In this document: positions 10,217-19,169 of the stretch, one piece after another
Position numbering within the stretch: position 1 is the first letter of the stretch
Layout of the letters: the number at the start of each line of letters is the position of its first letter
From: Gari tellinella
Lineage: Eukaryota; Mollusca; Bivalvia; Cardiida; Psammobiidae
DNA length: 64,000 bases
Reading direction: 5' to 3'
Assembly (NCBI GenBank): GCA_922989275.2
Contig: OV277861.1
Span: 26,318,479 to 26,382,478, forward strand
The notes under the pieces: generated by a model
The model's input: only the letters and a program-made list of their open reading frames with translations
Told to the model about the DNA's origin: nothing
The model's database searches: none
Translations under genes and position numbers: made by a program

Positions 10217-11251
10217 CTACAGCTTTAAAACCTTAGTAATAAACAATTTTTTCTCTGTACTGTCATCTATGTAGCCATCTTTGGCACTATCAGACTTCCA
10301 CCTGCCATGCCTCTTGAGACACCTATCGGAAACACCGGGTGTGTTAGCAGCCGCAGTGGCACCGCTAGCTCTCAAAGTATGAGTACCAAGTCTCAGGTCA
10401 GGAGCGACAACTCTTAATTTCTTAACAATGCATTCATTGGATCTAGTATAACTAAGCTGTTTGTTTTTCTTAATCAATTTGGCTTCACCCTTAGATCTGA
10501 AAGCTGGCTTGAATAAAAAATCTTCAGAATTAATTGAAATATTTGCAACAGATATATATCTCTTCAACAAAGTGAGCGGACATGCAACAGATGCGCCTTT
10601 AGATATCAAAACCTGATTGCCCTTTCTATAGACATCGGTTTTGCTTTGCCTGATATTGACAGTCATATGATCTGAATAGAATTGAACATCACTACAGCGC
10701 AAATTGCTTATTTCATTAAACCGGAGAAAGCCAGCAAATGATAACGTTATCATAGCCAAATCTCTCAAATCTACGACATCAATAGAGGTTTCATACATAG
10801 AACATAGAGTCTGTAACATATCTGAAGTAACAATGTCTTTCTTCTGTACGGGTTTAGAGTTCAAACGTTTGGCAGCTTCCATAAGAGATTTCACTATACT
10901 ATTGTCCGTTGGATCACACATATCATTAACACTATGGGCCCATTTGATAGCATAAACAGCTGTGGAGATCACGTGATCAGATTTTCCCAAATCTATTAAA
11001 TTAGTCAAGTACATAGCTACACATATAGAACGGGCCGGTTTGGCCACAAACCCTTTGGATTCACAATAAATTTGAAAATGTGAAAAAGCTCCACTATACT
11101 TCTTCACAGTGCTGTCGGCCTTTGACTGTAGCAAAAATCCGCTCATTTTGACGGCCACGTTCTCCTGTTCCTGCCCATGAACACCAACCTGTTGAAGCTG
11201 ATCACGTATCATCCCTTTTATACCAACACCTGTCAAACAATATAAAAACAT
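10217..11251 (-). CDS. Tyrosine recombinase of DIRS-type element
   Basis: 344 residues from the ATG at 11251, four bases past the TGA of the upstream ORF; an in-frame TTG two codons earlier is not a likely animal start. Role: integration of a circular DNA intermediate by site-specific recombination, in place of a DDE integrase. An N-terminal SAM-like DNA-binding region (about 35-130) precedes the catalytic domain. It shows Arg177 in FAGFLRFNEISNL, Lys204 in QSKTD, His291-x-x-Arg294 in THTLRASGAT, His315 in KRHGRW and nucleophile Tyr327 in DGYIDD. All five core positions of the family are present, so the enzyme may be active. The upstream partner is the RT ORF; how the second ORF is translated (reinitiation or splicing) is not visible. 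Full length for the family. Confidence 0.93.
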   Translation of the reverse strand: MFLYCLTGVGIKGMIRDQLQQVGVHGQEQENVAVKMSGFLLQSKADSTVKKYSGAFSHFQIYCESKGFVAKPARSICVAMYLTNLIDLGKSDHVISTAVYAIKWAHSVNDMCDPTDNSIVKSLMEAAKRLNSKPVQKKDIVTSDMLQTLCSMYETSIDVVDLRDLAMITLSFAGFLRFNEISNLRCSDVQFYSDHMTVNIRQSKTDVYRKGNQVLISKGASVACPLTLLKRYISVANISINSEDFLFKPAFRSKGEAKLIKKNKQLSYTRSNECIVKKLRVVAPDLRLGTHTLRASGATAAANTPGVSDRCLKRHGRWKSDSAKDGYIDDSTEKKLFITKVLKL

Positions 11252-11253
11252 GA

Positions 11254-14200
11254 TCAAAATGTTTTCAATGCCAGCATATCAAAAGGTAGTGGATTTCTGG
11301 CAAATACACCATTATTACCCCTCCCACTGGTCACAACATCTGTTTTGTACAAATTCACTACGTCAGTAATAAATGGTTTGTACCTTCCCTCCGTATTGGT
11401 TAAACACGTCCAAAAAGGAGCGCTTCTCCAAAAAGGAAGAATGACTGTGCATTTTGCATTTTCAAAAACAATTTTTCTGAAACATTCCACGGCTAATCTA
11501 GGGGGAGGAACTATCCAATTAATATCAGAACCCCAAAACTGATTCAAAGCATTTACAGCCTCACATCCGGGCACCCACCAACGTGCATTAAATCTTGAAC
11601 ACTTATTGTTTAAGTGAGAAGCAAATCTGTCTATACTATACGGACCCCATAACACATTAAGCTTTGAAAATATGGTAGAACTTATTGACCAATCATCACT
11701 GTCATAACACCTACTAAGGTGATCTGCCTTTTCATTACGCTCTCTAGGAAGCCATTCCGGGCTTATCATTATATTTTCACGCGTGCAAAAACCATGCAAA
11801 TCAACTGCGATGTGATTCAAATCTGGTTTTGAACTCCCATAAAGCAAAACTGATTTAACATTTTTACAATCTGAATAAACCTTTACAGCGGAATTTTTCA
11901 ACACAGACGCATGCGTTCGAATTACCCTACGTACAGCCTCTGCTTCACGCCAAGTTGAACTCTTTTTTCTCTCGGCGCTGTTCCATGAACCTACGATCTC
12001 TACGTTTTCAGCACTACCTTTGCAGTCTCCATACAAACCTCTCTCATAAGCAGGCAAATTTGAAACCGTACCTGATAAAAAACTAGACTCACATAGACTA
12101 TTTACGTCCGCTTCCGGGGACGAAAATGAACATAAATGTTCATTATGTTCACTGCTTGAACACACAAAACCCACATCTGGGGGTAGATCAGAACACTTGG
12201 TATCACCTACGCCCACTTCCGGGGGCCGTAAATGGCTTACGCCCACTTCCGGGGGCCGTAAATGGCTTACGCCCACTTCCGGGGGCCGTAAATGGCTTAC
12301 GCCCACTTCCGGGGGCCGTAAAAAGCTTACGCCCACTTCCGGGGGCCGTAAAAAGCTTACGCCCACTTCCGGGGGCCGTAAAAAGCTTACACCCACTTCC
12401 GGGGGTCGTAAGTCCTTAAAACCAACTTCCGGTGGCCTATCTAAAACCCTATCGAAACTTTGCTCATGGGATATATTCGACTCGATATATCCTCCGTACC
12501 CAACGGAACTAGCGTCAGAATATATATTATACAGACAAACAACAAAATCCTGCAAAACTTTGCCACTTTGATTTAACTTTCTAGCATTGTTTTTCCAAAA
12601 TTCTACCTCTTGTAAAGCAGCTTCTGTAACTTTCACGGGGGCGTTCCAGCTTGCTCTAGAATTTATACAAGCAAACATCCCTCTAGTCATTAAACTGGTA
12701 ACATTACCTAAAACTGATTGCAAAGATATAACTTGCCCTACGACAGAGGCTAGAAATCTCACAGGGATGAGACCAAATTTATGCTTTCTTATTTGGCAAA
12801 GAAGTGATTGCAACGACAATTCTAATCTGTCAATGCGCTCACTAGAAATAAACAATTTGTTTTGTTCCATATCAATAAGATGGCCTAGCCAACTAACAAT
12901 ATGACAAGGATTCCATGAACATTTTTCTTCAGCCAACAAAAACCCGAACTCTAAAATACTTTTTCTAACAAATTGACTTGAATGATAAGCAACGTCAAAA
13001 TCCCTACTGCCCCCTATACCGTCATCTAGAAACATAATATTCTTGTGGCCTCTACTTCTCAGATAACTAACAACGACTTTTAACACCTTAGTGAATATAT
13101 GACCCGCAGTCTTGATGCCAAACGGTAAAGAATTGAAAACATAGTATTTCTTTATACCCTTTTCTGAAAAAGAAAACCCTAAATACGGTCTATGCTCTTC
13201 AAAAATATCGATATGATGATAAGCACTCTTAAGATCATACGTGAAAAGAAAAGAATTTCTTTCAAATATGGATTGAGCGATTTTGATATCCTCAAATTTA
13301 ACCTTAAAGAGGTGTAGACAGACGTTAATATGACGGCAATCAAGCACCATTCTAGGTTTCCCTTTCCTATTGTACGCCACTGTCAAAGGATTAACTACTA
13401 ATGGAACAGAATTCGATCTAGAAATAACGCCTTTTGCTAACAATTGTTGAATTTCATCCTCTACAAAACCCGGATTATCCCTAGCTGTTTTGTTATTTCT
13501 TAATTCGGCAGATACAGGGGTATTCCTAAAAGGCAACTTATACCCATTCTCGACCACGTCAAGCATATATTTGCTGTCTGTAGCTTCTTTCCATTTCGAA
13601 ATATGCTTTTTAAGCCTACCCACGGGCGAAACAATTTTGCCAGCATCTGTACTCTGAACAGATTCTTTTACACATGTATCAGCAGATACAACATGTTTAC
13701 TATTCTCTAATTCATCAACATGCTCAAACAAACTACATGTACTAAAAATACTTATCTTGTTATTAGTATTGTTCCCCGGACAATCCGGTGAGCCCTTCCA
13801 ATGGCCAGGCCTACCACAAGAAAAACACAAACCAATGGGTCTTCTAGGTTGACTCGTCGACGACACTGGTGCTCTGTCCGACGAAGCAGTCTGAGACGAC
13901 GTGGGCTGCCGACGGTACGGAAAGCTCCTGACTGCTCGAGACTTCTTGACCCTCTCCGCTTTCAGCTTCCTCGAAGCCCTCATTTCAGCTTTGTATATGC
14001 GCTTTTCATCATCCGAGTCAGAGGCCAAGGGGTTCGACTCATATTCGTTCACGACCCTCCATCCCAACTCGGAGGCATCCGCCAGTTTTATTAATTTTTG
14101 TCTATGGGATATAATATCCCTGGCTTCTGCAATTTTCTGTCGACATTCCTCAAATTTATCAGTTTGTAATAGAGAGTCTGCGTCGTAAAGTGCCGTGCTG

Positions 14201-14418
14201 ACTTTTGCATTATGTTTAAATTGTTCCTCATTGCTTTTTCTCTTAAATTTTTCAGTTGATGACAACATGCCCGATATCTTATTTAATTGGGCGGAATTAG
14301 TTGTCCCACTTATCTTAAGAAACATCGTCTCCATGTCTTTTAGAAGTTCCCCCTTGTGGTCAGCCAAAGACGACCGCACCCTCTCGTCAACCAAATGCTC
14401 GACTTCTGTAGGCTCCAT
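11254..14418 (-). CDS. Gag-like / reverse transcriptase / RNase H polyprotein (DIRS-type)
   Basis: 1054 residues from the first true ATG at 14416-14418, which coincides with the edge of repeat A1; the open frame upstream has no ATG. Order: charged helical gag-like region (1-190), zinc knuckle of form C-x2-C-x4-H-x6-C (Cys198, Cys201, His206, Cys213), and reverse transcriptase (about 320-540) with Asp395 in FTYDLKSAYHHI and the FLDD catalytic pair Asp465-Asp466. RNase H (about 628-905) has Asp635 (YSDASS), Glu825 (REAEAV), Asp850 (SDCKN) and Asp899 (NEKADHLSR). The conserved DIRS/Ngaro tail follows (WGPYSIDRFASHLNN, about 924-1008). Odd: an eight-fold 10-residue repeat (RPPEVGVSFL type, about 661-739) interrupts RNase H between its first and second catalytic residues. 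The frame is intact across the repeat. The knuckle spacing to the last Cys is longer than the classical four. Confidence 0.93.
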   Translation of the reverse strand: MEPTEVEHLVDERVRSSLADHKGELLKDMETMFLKISGTTNSAQLNKISGMLSSTEKFKRKSNEEQFKHNAKVSTALYDADSLLQTDKFEECRQKIAEARDIISHRQKLIKLADASELGWRVVNEYESNPLASDSDDEKRIYKAEMRASRKLKAERVKKSRAVRSFPYRRQPTSSQTASSDRAPVSSTSQPRRPIGLCFSCGRPGHWKGSPDCPGNNTNNKISIFSTCSLFEHVDELENSKHVVSADTCVKESVQSTDAGKIVSPVGRLKKHISKWKEATDSKYMLDVVENGYKLPFRNTPVSAELRNNKTARDNPGFVEDEIQQLLAKGVISRSNSVPLVVNPLTVAYNRKGKPRMVLDCRHINVCLHLFKVKFEDIKIAQSIFERNSFLFTYDLKSAYHHIDIFEEHRPYLGFSFSEKGIKKYYVFNSLPFGIKTAGHIFTKVLKVVVSYLRSRGHKNIMFLDDGIGGSRDFDVAYHSSQFVRKSILEFGFLLAEEKCSWNPCHIVSWLGHLIDMEQNKLFISSERIDRLELSLQSLLCQIRKHKFGLIPVRFLASVVGQVISLQSVLGNVTSLMTRGMFACINSRASWNAPVKVTEAALQEVEFWKNNARKLNQSGKVLQDFVVCLYNIYSDASSVGYGGYIESNISHEQSFDRVLDRPPEVGFKDLRPPEVGVSFLRPPEVGVSFLRPPEVGVSFLRPPEVGVSHLRPPEVGVSHLRPPEVGVSHLRPPEVGVGDTKCSDLPPDVGFVCSSSEHNEHLCSFSSPEADVNSLCESSFLSGTVSNLPAYERGLYGDCKGSAENVEIVGSWNSAERKKSSTWREAEAVRRVIRTHASVLKNSAVKVYSDCKNVKSVLLYGSSKPDLNHIAVDLHGFCTRENIMISPEWLPRERNEKADHLSRCYDSDDWSISSTIFSKLNVLWGPYSIDRFASHLNNKCSRFNARWWVPGCEAVNALNQFWGSDINWIVPPPRLAVECFRKIVFENAKCTVILPFWRSAPFWTCLTNTEGRYKPFITDVVNLYKTDVVTSGRGNNGVFARNPLPFDMLALKTF
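12208..12443 (-). repeat. In-frame 30 bp coding minisatellite
   Basis: Seven exact-length 30 bp units starting at 12211, 12241, 12271, 12301, 12331, 12361 and 12391, plus a diverged eighth. Each carries CCCACTTCCGGGGGCCGTAA. Read on the - strand, each gives ten residues (LRPPEVGVSx). Two subtypes are blocked together (three with AAATGG, three with AAAAAG), indicating recent copy-number growth by units of three or by stepwise duplication. Confidence 0.95.
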
Positions 14419-14585
14419 TTCTCGATGTAGTTCGGTTGAGAAACTCACTAGAACTGACCACTTACTGTCAGTACACGTCAACGTAATCCCTAGTCACGTG
14501 ACTTACAAAAGCCCGCTCTTTTGTACAGTAGAACAACGATAGGACAACAACGCTCCACTATACGATGTACCGTGGAGCGCTTATA
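14418..14585 (-). repeat. A1 direct repeat of unit 2, outer end lost
   Basis: 168 bp matching 9883-10050. It ends at GCGCTTATAA and is followed at once by block A copy 2. It contains the probable promoter region of the element, including the CACGTG palindrome about 90 bp upstream of the ATG. The missing 45 bp suggest a breakpoint after insertion. Confidence 0.85.
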
Positions 14586-16482
14586 ATTCTCCACTGTAAC
14601 CCTTGTACTCGGCGTGAGGCAATGAATGGGCCAATTCTAATCTGTTAACCCTTTCAGGATAAAAAAAAGATCGAATTTATTATGAGGTTTTTACCCCTTC
14701 ACCGCCATATTGTCGTCTGCTTCAATATTGTTGTCTGCCATATCGTTTCAAAGTTAAATTAAACTTAAAGGCAATATAACTGATGTAATTTCAAAACAAG
14801 TGGCAAACAGTTTGTAACGCGGCGTCTGATCAGGATCAAAACTGTTTGCAAATGCGCTTTATGACGTCATTGATAGTGAAAGGGTTAAATAAGAATGTTA
14901 ATTCAAATTTTTTTTTAAGAAAGACTGCAGACGACAATTGTGATTGAGATTATACTCTAGCAGACGAGTGGTAAAAAGACAACGGAAGGGGAACGCGTGA
15001 AAATAGAACACAGGAAATGCTTTTATTATAGTCACTTGTGTAATAATTGCACTGGTACAATAACTTCACGGCTCCAAAAATGGCGTACTGATGATGTTAA
15101 CGACATTGTCTCGCCTAAAGCAGAATTAAACCTCTGTATCCTCAATTGCCATTTGATTGAATTGTTTTTAATTTGAAATACCGCTTGATAGACTAAAGAA
15201 ATTTCGATGTGAGTGTCAACATGTTTGGATCCTGATAAGATATCTGATCAGAATCTACATGTAAACTGTTTGTAATTATATTGTACCATGGAGGAATTAT
15301 ACCCATAATTCCTCCATGATTGTACTCAAGCTCAGGAAAGATTCTGGAAAATGGATATCTCCTTTGGGGAGAGTTTCCTGCTTAATGTTCATGTTGCTTT
15401 AAGCGGTTCAATGTCATACATGTCAAAAACGTTTTCTTTTTTTAGAGATAGTACATTGGAGAATACGTTATTCTTTCCCTTTTAAACGCAAACGAAACGA
15501 AAACGCTAAACACTAAAATGTAGAAAAGGAAAACTTTTTGACAATTCTGACTTTTAATTTTTTCTGAGTGGCAAACAGTTTGGAGCCAGATCAGACGCCG
15601 GGTAACCCGGCGTCTGATCAGGCTCCAAACTGTTTGCAGGGGAAATAATAGTTTTACCGTAAACGCGTTTATTGGGATAGAATAACGTTTTCTCCACTGT
15701 AACTGCGGCTCCGCATGTCATTGCGCTGCTCCGGTACAATGAAGAAGGCGTTATTAATTCCCAATAAACTTATAAATTTACATTATACGCTAAAACTTTT
15801 ATTTCCATATTTGAGATATTTAAACCAGAACAAAAAATGTAATTTTCTGCATTTTAGTACATCGCGTTTCCGTTTATTTCGCTTAAACGCCGAAAACATT
15901 CAGTTAATTTCTTAAACATTTAGATTATGTTTGCTGTAATTACTTTTATCACATAAAACCGACCCTGGGAGTGTTATAAAGCCATTCAATAAACTATAGT
16001 GAAATATCAACATTTGGGCTCCGGCCCTACCTGTTCGTCCACGAGCGCTGCATGGCGCTGGGCGCCAAATGACGTCATTTGCCATGGCGTTACTGTAAAC
16101 AACGTCAAGTTTTGGCGGAAAATACACATGGCGGAGAGACACAAAACTACGGATTCAGTTCACTTAAAAGGGTTTTAAAATGTTGATGTGATAAATAGGA
16201 TCCAAAATTTGTGCTCATTATTTATCATTCTTAATAAACTCGTTGACTAAAACAAATATAACGCTCGCCAAGGCTCGCGTCATATTGTTTTAGTCAACTC
16301 ATTTATTAAAAATGATAATTAATGAGCACTCATGTTAGATCCTCTATATATTAAATGAACATTTTATTAGTATGCAGGTATGTTTAATCCATAATAGAGG
16401 TTGTTAACACAAATAATGTGTACCCTGAAAGGAACAGCCATAACTACATGTACATTACTGAAGCAACGCAACACAATGATTC
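14586..16482 (+). repeat. Duplicated block A, copy 2 (1.9 kb)
   Basis: Copy of 2087-3981 with well under one percent differences by eye. Includes MITEs at about 14645-14888 and 15452-15702 and an FB foldback at 16188-16351. Its right edge runs on without a break into CGCGGAGAGCAGATC, and that joined sequence also occurs inverted at about 38270-38500. So copy 2 keeps the original right context, while copy 1 keeps the left. Confidence 0.9.
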
Positions 16483-16898
16483 GCGGAGAGCAGATCAATA
16501 AGCCCCGACAACTCTGCGAAAGGTATCCACAAGTCCCGCCCTAGAGAAATTGCGTCTATACGAATGGCATCATATTTTTTCAATGGATATGAAAGGGGCG
16601 AATGTGAATATTTTAGCATAAACGCGTTTTATATTTAAAGAATAACGTCTTATCCAGTGTTCCATTGACTTCGTAGTATAGTTCGCATTATCTGGTAGAC
16701 TAACTTGGCTTCTAGCCCGGATAAGTGAAGACATCGACAGCTTTTGAAACCACAATGAGAAGAACGGAGTAAATAATTGATAACATAGGGGGACGTTTGA
16801 AACAGTAACCGGGAAATTACCTCGAAACCAATCAAACTTACAATCGGAAAAGATGAACAGAGAAGCGTGTGCCAAACTGCCTTTCTCTGAAGAAGCAT
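16483..16898. other. Gene-free interval related to 38270-38400
   Basis: The first part (GATCAATAAGCCCCGACAAC, TATCCACAAGTCCCGCCC) is an inverted relative of 38310-38400. The rest has eroded TA-G style sequence (AAACGCGTTTTATATTTAAAG). No gene seen. Confidence 0.5.
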
Positions 16899-17108
16899 GA
16901 AGTGGAGAAGACGTTATTTTTTCTCAATAAACGCGGTTACGCTGAAACTGCATTGCAAACAGTTTTGATCCAGATCAGACGCCGGGTAACCCTGCGTCTG
17001 ATCATGCCCAAACTGTTTGCCACTCAGATTGAAAATGAACAGACACAATTATCAAATAATTGTCATTTTCTACATTTTAGTGGGAAAAATAACGTATGCT
17101 CCTCTGTA
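16899..17108. mobile_element. TA-G family MITE, diverged
   Basis: AGTGGAGAAGACGTTATTTT at the left, AATAACGTATGCTCCTCTGTA at the right. Core 1 palindrome at 16956-17019 with TTGATC on the left and a damaged right arm. 17109-17441 holds no gene, only a half core near 17415-17440. Confidence 0.65.
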
Positions 17109-17441
17109 CATGTATGGAATATTGCTTAATGCATTACAATGGTATATTGTATAGCATTAAAGCTCTTGACGGAGCTTTATGGTTTACGTTTGTTCGGTAT
17201 TAAAGCTGCAACTTCTTATCAAAACTGCTAAATTGTCGTACAGTTTCTTTGTGTAATCGAGCAACAAAATCAGTAAGGAAAGAATGCTCTATCTGACAGC
17301 AAGACCTGATATTAATAATCTTTCAAAGGGTGTCTGTAGAGTCTTTACGACATGCTCCACCGTTGGACAATAACGAAAGTGATACACTCATAATATAAAA
17401 GGAGTCTTCTTGTAATCTGGGTCTAGAATCTACACTGTTTG

Positions 17442-17685
17442 TATGCAGTGGAGAAGACTTTTATTATTATCTATTATTTCCCAGTAAACGCGTTTATAAT
17501 AAAACTGACGTCTATTGCAAACAATTTTGAACCAGATCAGACGCCGGGTATCCCGGTGTCTGATCTTGTTCAAAACTGTTTGCCATTTTAATCGATTATG
17601 ATCATTGATATACCTTTTAGAAATTGCGATTTTCTGCATCATTACGTTTGCGTTTAAACGATAGAGAATTACGTCTTATACAATA
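17442..17685. mobile_element. TA-G family MITE
   Basis: TATGCAGTGGAGAAGAC and the right end ACGATAGAGAATTACGTC. Core 1 at 17517-17582 with TTGAAC arms and centre GCCGGGTATCCCGG, one of several arm variants. Confidence 0.7.
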
Positions 17686-17699
17686 TATGACAATCTTAC

Positions 17700-18650
17700 T
17701 TTAAACAGGTTCAAGCTAAGGGAAACTTTTTCTACAAATGAATGTCAAAGGTCAAGGTCACAGTGACCAAAAAGTAGTACACGCCACTCTATCATCTCAA
17801 GATGTTTTCACACACCAACTTTGCTGTTCCTAGTTGACATAGTATAGCAGATATGCTCCGGACAATTTATTTTGTACAACTGAGGTCAAAGGTCAAGGTC
17901 ACAGTGATCTGAAAATGACATGAGACACTCAGCCATCCAAAGATGTATTCACACACCAACTTTGCTATCCCTAGATGATATGGGAGATATGCTCCGGACA
18001 AGCCCTTTGTACATTTGAGGTCACATGCCAATATCAAGATCACCGTGACCTGAAAATGGTACGCGACACTCCGCCATTTCAAGATGTATATGCACACCAA
18101 ATCTTACCTTACTATACGAAATAATGTAGAAGATATACCCCGGACACGCTTTTTTTGTACCATTGAGGTCAAATTGAGGTAACTTGATTATGGTACGCGA
18201 CCATCATTCATCAAAATATGTATTCACACACCAAAATTGCTATCCCTAGCTGAAACGGTATACGAGATATACTTCGGACAACCGTTTGGTAGAATTGAGG
18301 TCAATGTCAAGGTCATTGTGCCCCGAAAATGATACGTGAAACTCAGCCAGACCAAGATGTATTCACACACCAAATGTGCTATCCCTTGCTGATAAGGTAT
18401 GGGTGATACGCCCCGGACATGCTATTTGTACAATTGAGGTCACAGGTCAAGGTCAAGGTCACAGTGACCTGAAAATGGTACGCAACACTCCTCCGTCTAA
18501 AGACGTATACGCACACACCAACTTTGGCATTCCTTCTTGAAGTCATTCAATATAATGCTCCGGACAATGTTAACACGGACGGACGGACGAACGGACAGCC
18601 AATACGATTACTATATGCCACCAAAGCATGCTTTGGGGAGCATAAAAAAG
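17700..18650 (+). repeat. Tandem array, unit about 138 bp, rich in AGGTCA sites
   Basis: Six to seven units mark themselves by CAAGATGTATTCACACACC near 17799, 17939, 18080, 18217, 18355 and 18502. Each carries GAGGTCAAAGGTCAAGGTCA or a decayed form, GAAAATG and GATATGCTCCGGACA. The array ends with GGACGGACGGACGAACGGAC and CCAAAGCATGCTTTGGGGAG. That tail is familiar from dispersed bivalve repeats, so the array is probably part of a non-autonomous element and not a local satellite. Confidence 0.8.
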
Positions 18651-18861
18651 AAACTACTGTAAATATGTACTCTAACAGCTGCTACTATATAAGATGCCAG
18701 CTTGCAAACAATATAGGTCAACTGTTTGTGTAAAACAATGCATAATTAAAACGCAGCGGGATTTTAAAAGTGCCGTAGAATGGGATCATTATTTATTCAT
18801 TACATAGGCAGTTGGCAATTATTCGTGCATGTCAGTCTCTAACCCTATCGTAAAGGAGAAC

Positions 18862-18932
18862 AGACCAACAGTGAAGACACAGTTGGGACGCCGCATAACG
18901 CGGCGTTTCATGTGTTCACACTGATTGCATTG
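18862..18932. repeat. Isolated core-like palindrome
   Basis: GACGCCGCATAACGCGGCGT centre with CAGTGAAGACACAG and its loose mirror; outer arms differ from core 1. No gene in 18651-18993. Confidence 0.5.
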
Positions 18933-19169
18933 ACGGATCAAAGTTGTTGGAGTGTTTTAAGGTGGGGAGCGATACTCGATAAAATTCACGTCTCTTAAGC
19001 CACGATCTCACTGTCCCGGTCTGGGTCCCCGGTGAGTCCCGGTTTAGCAAACCGGCAGTCACCGGCAGGCACCGGGAGTACAACATTGGCGGCGCCGGGG
19101 ACGACCGGCTCGATCCGGGATCGACCGGCTTCCACCGGCTAACATCCCCGGATGCTTTAAAATGTTTAA

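Larger units (their letters stand above)
9405..14585 (-). mobile_element. DIRS/Ngaro-type retrotransposon, unit 2, intact coding
   Basis: 5.2 kb element read right to left: A1 (14418-14585), gag-RT-RNase H ORF (14418-11254), tyrosine recombinase ORF (11251-10217), B1 (10097 on), A2 (9883-10096), spacer, B2 (9405 on). There are no long terminal repeats and no DDE integrase; the recombinase gene and split direct repeats place it with the DIRS order. A1 and A2 are the same except for one A in a run, as expected of a young insertion. The outer 45 bp of A1 are missing at 14585, where block A copy 2 begins. Confidence 0.9.

Noticed and set aside
12126..12571. Two + strand ORFs over the minisatellite
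   Set aside because: Antisense shadows of the 30 bp repeat: any frame stays open through a repeat of length divisible by three. The - strand frame carries the RNase H motifs on both sides.
11252..14481. Upstream in-frame extensions of both DIRS ORFs
   Set aside because: The first codons are TTG, which animals do not normally use. The first ATGs are at 14418 and 11251, and the extension of the first ORF lies in the terminal repeat.
3982..14585. Reading the A repeats as LTRs of a Gypsy or Copia element
   Set aside because: No TG...CA ends, no primer binding site, no DDE integrase or protease. The recombinase carries the R-K-H-R-H-Y set, and the repeats are split rather than simply terminal.
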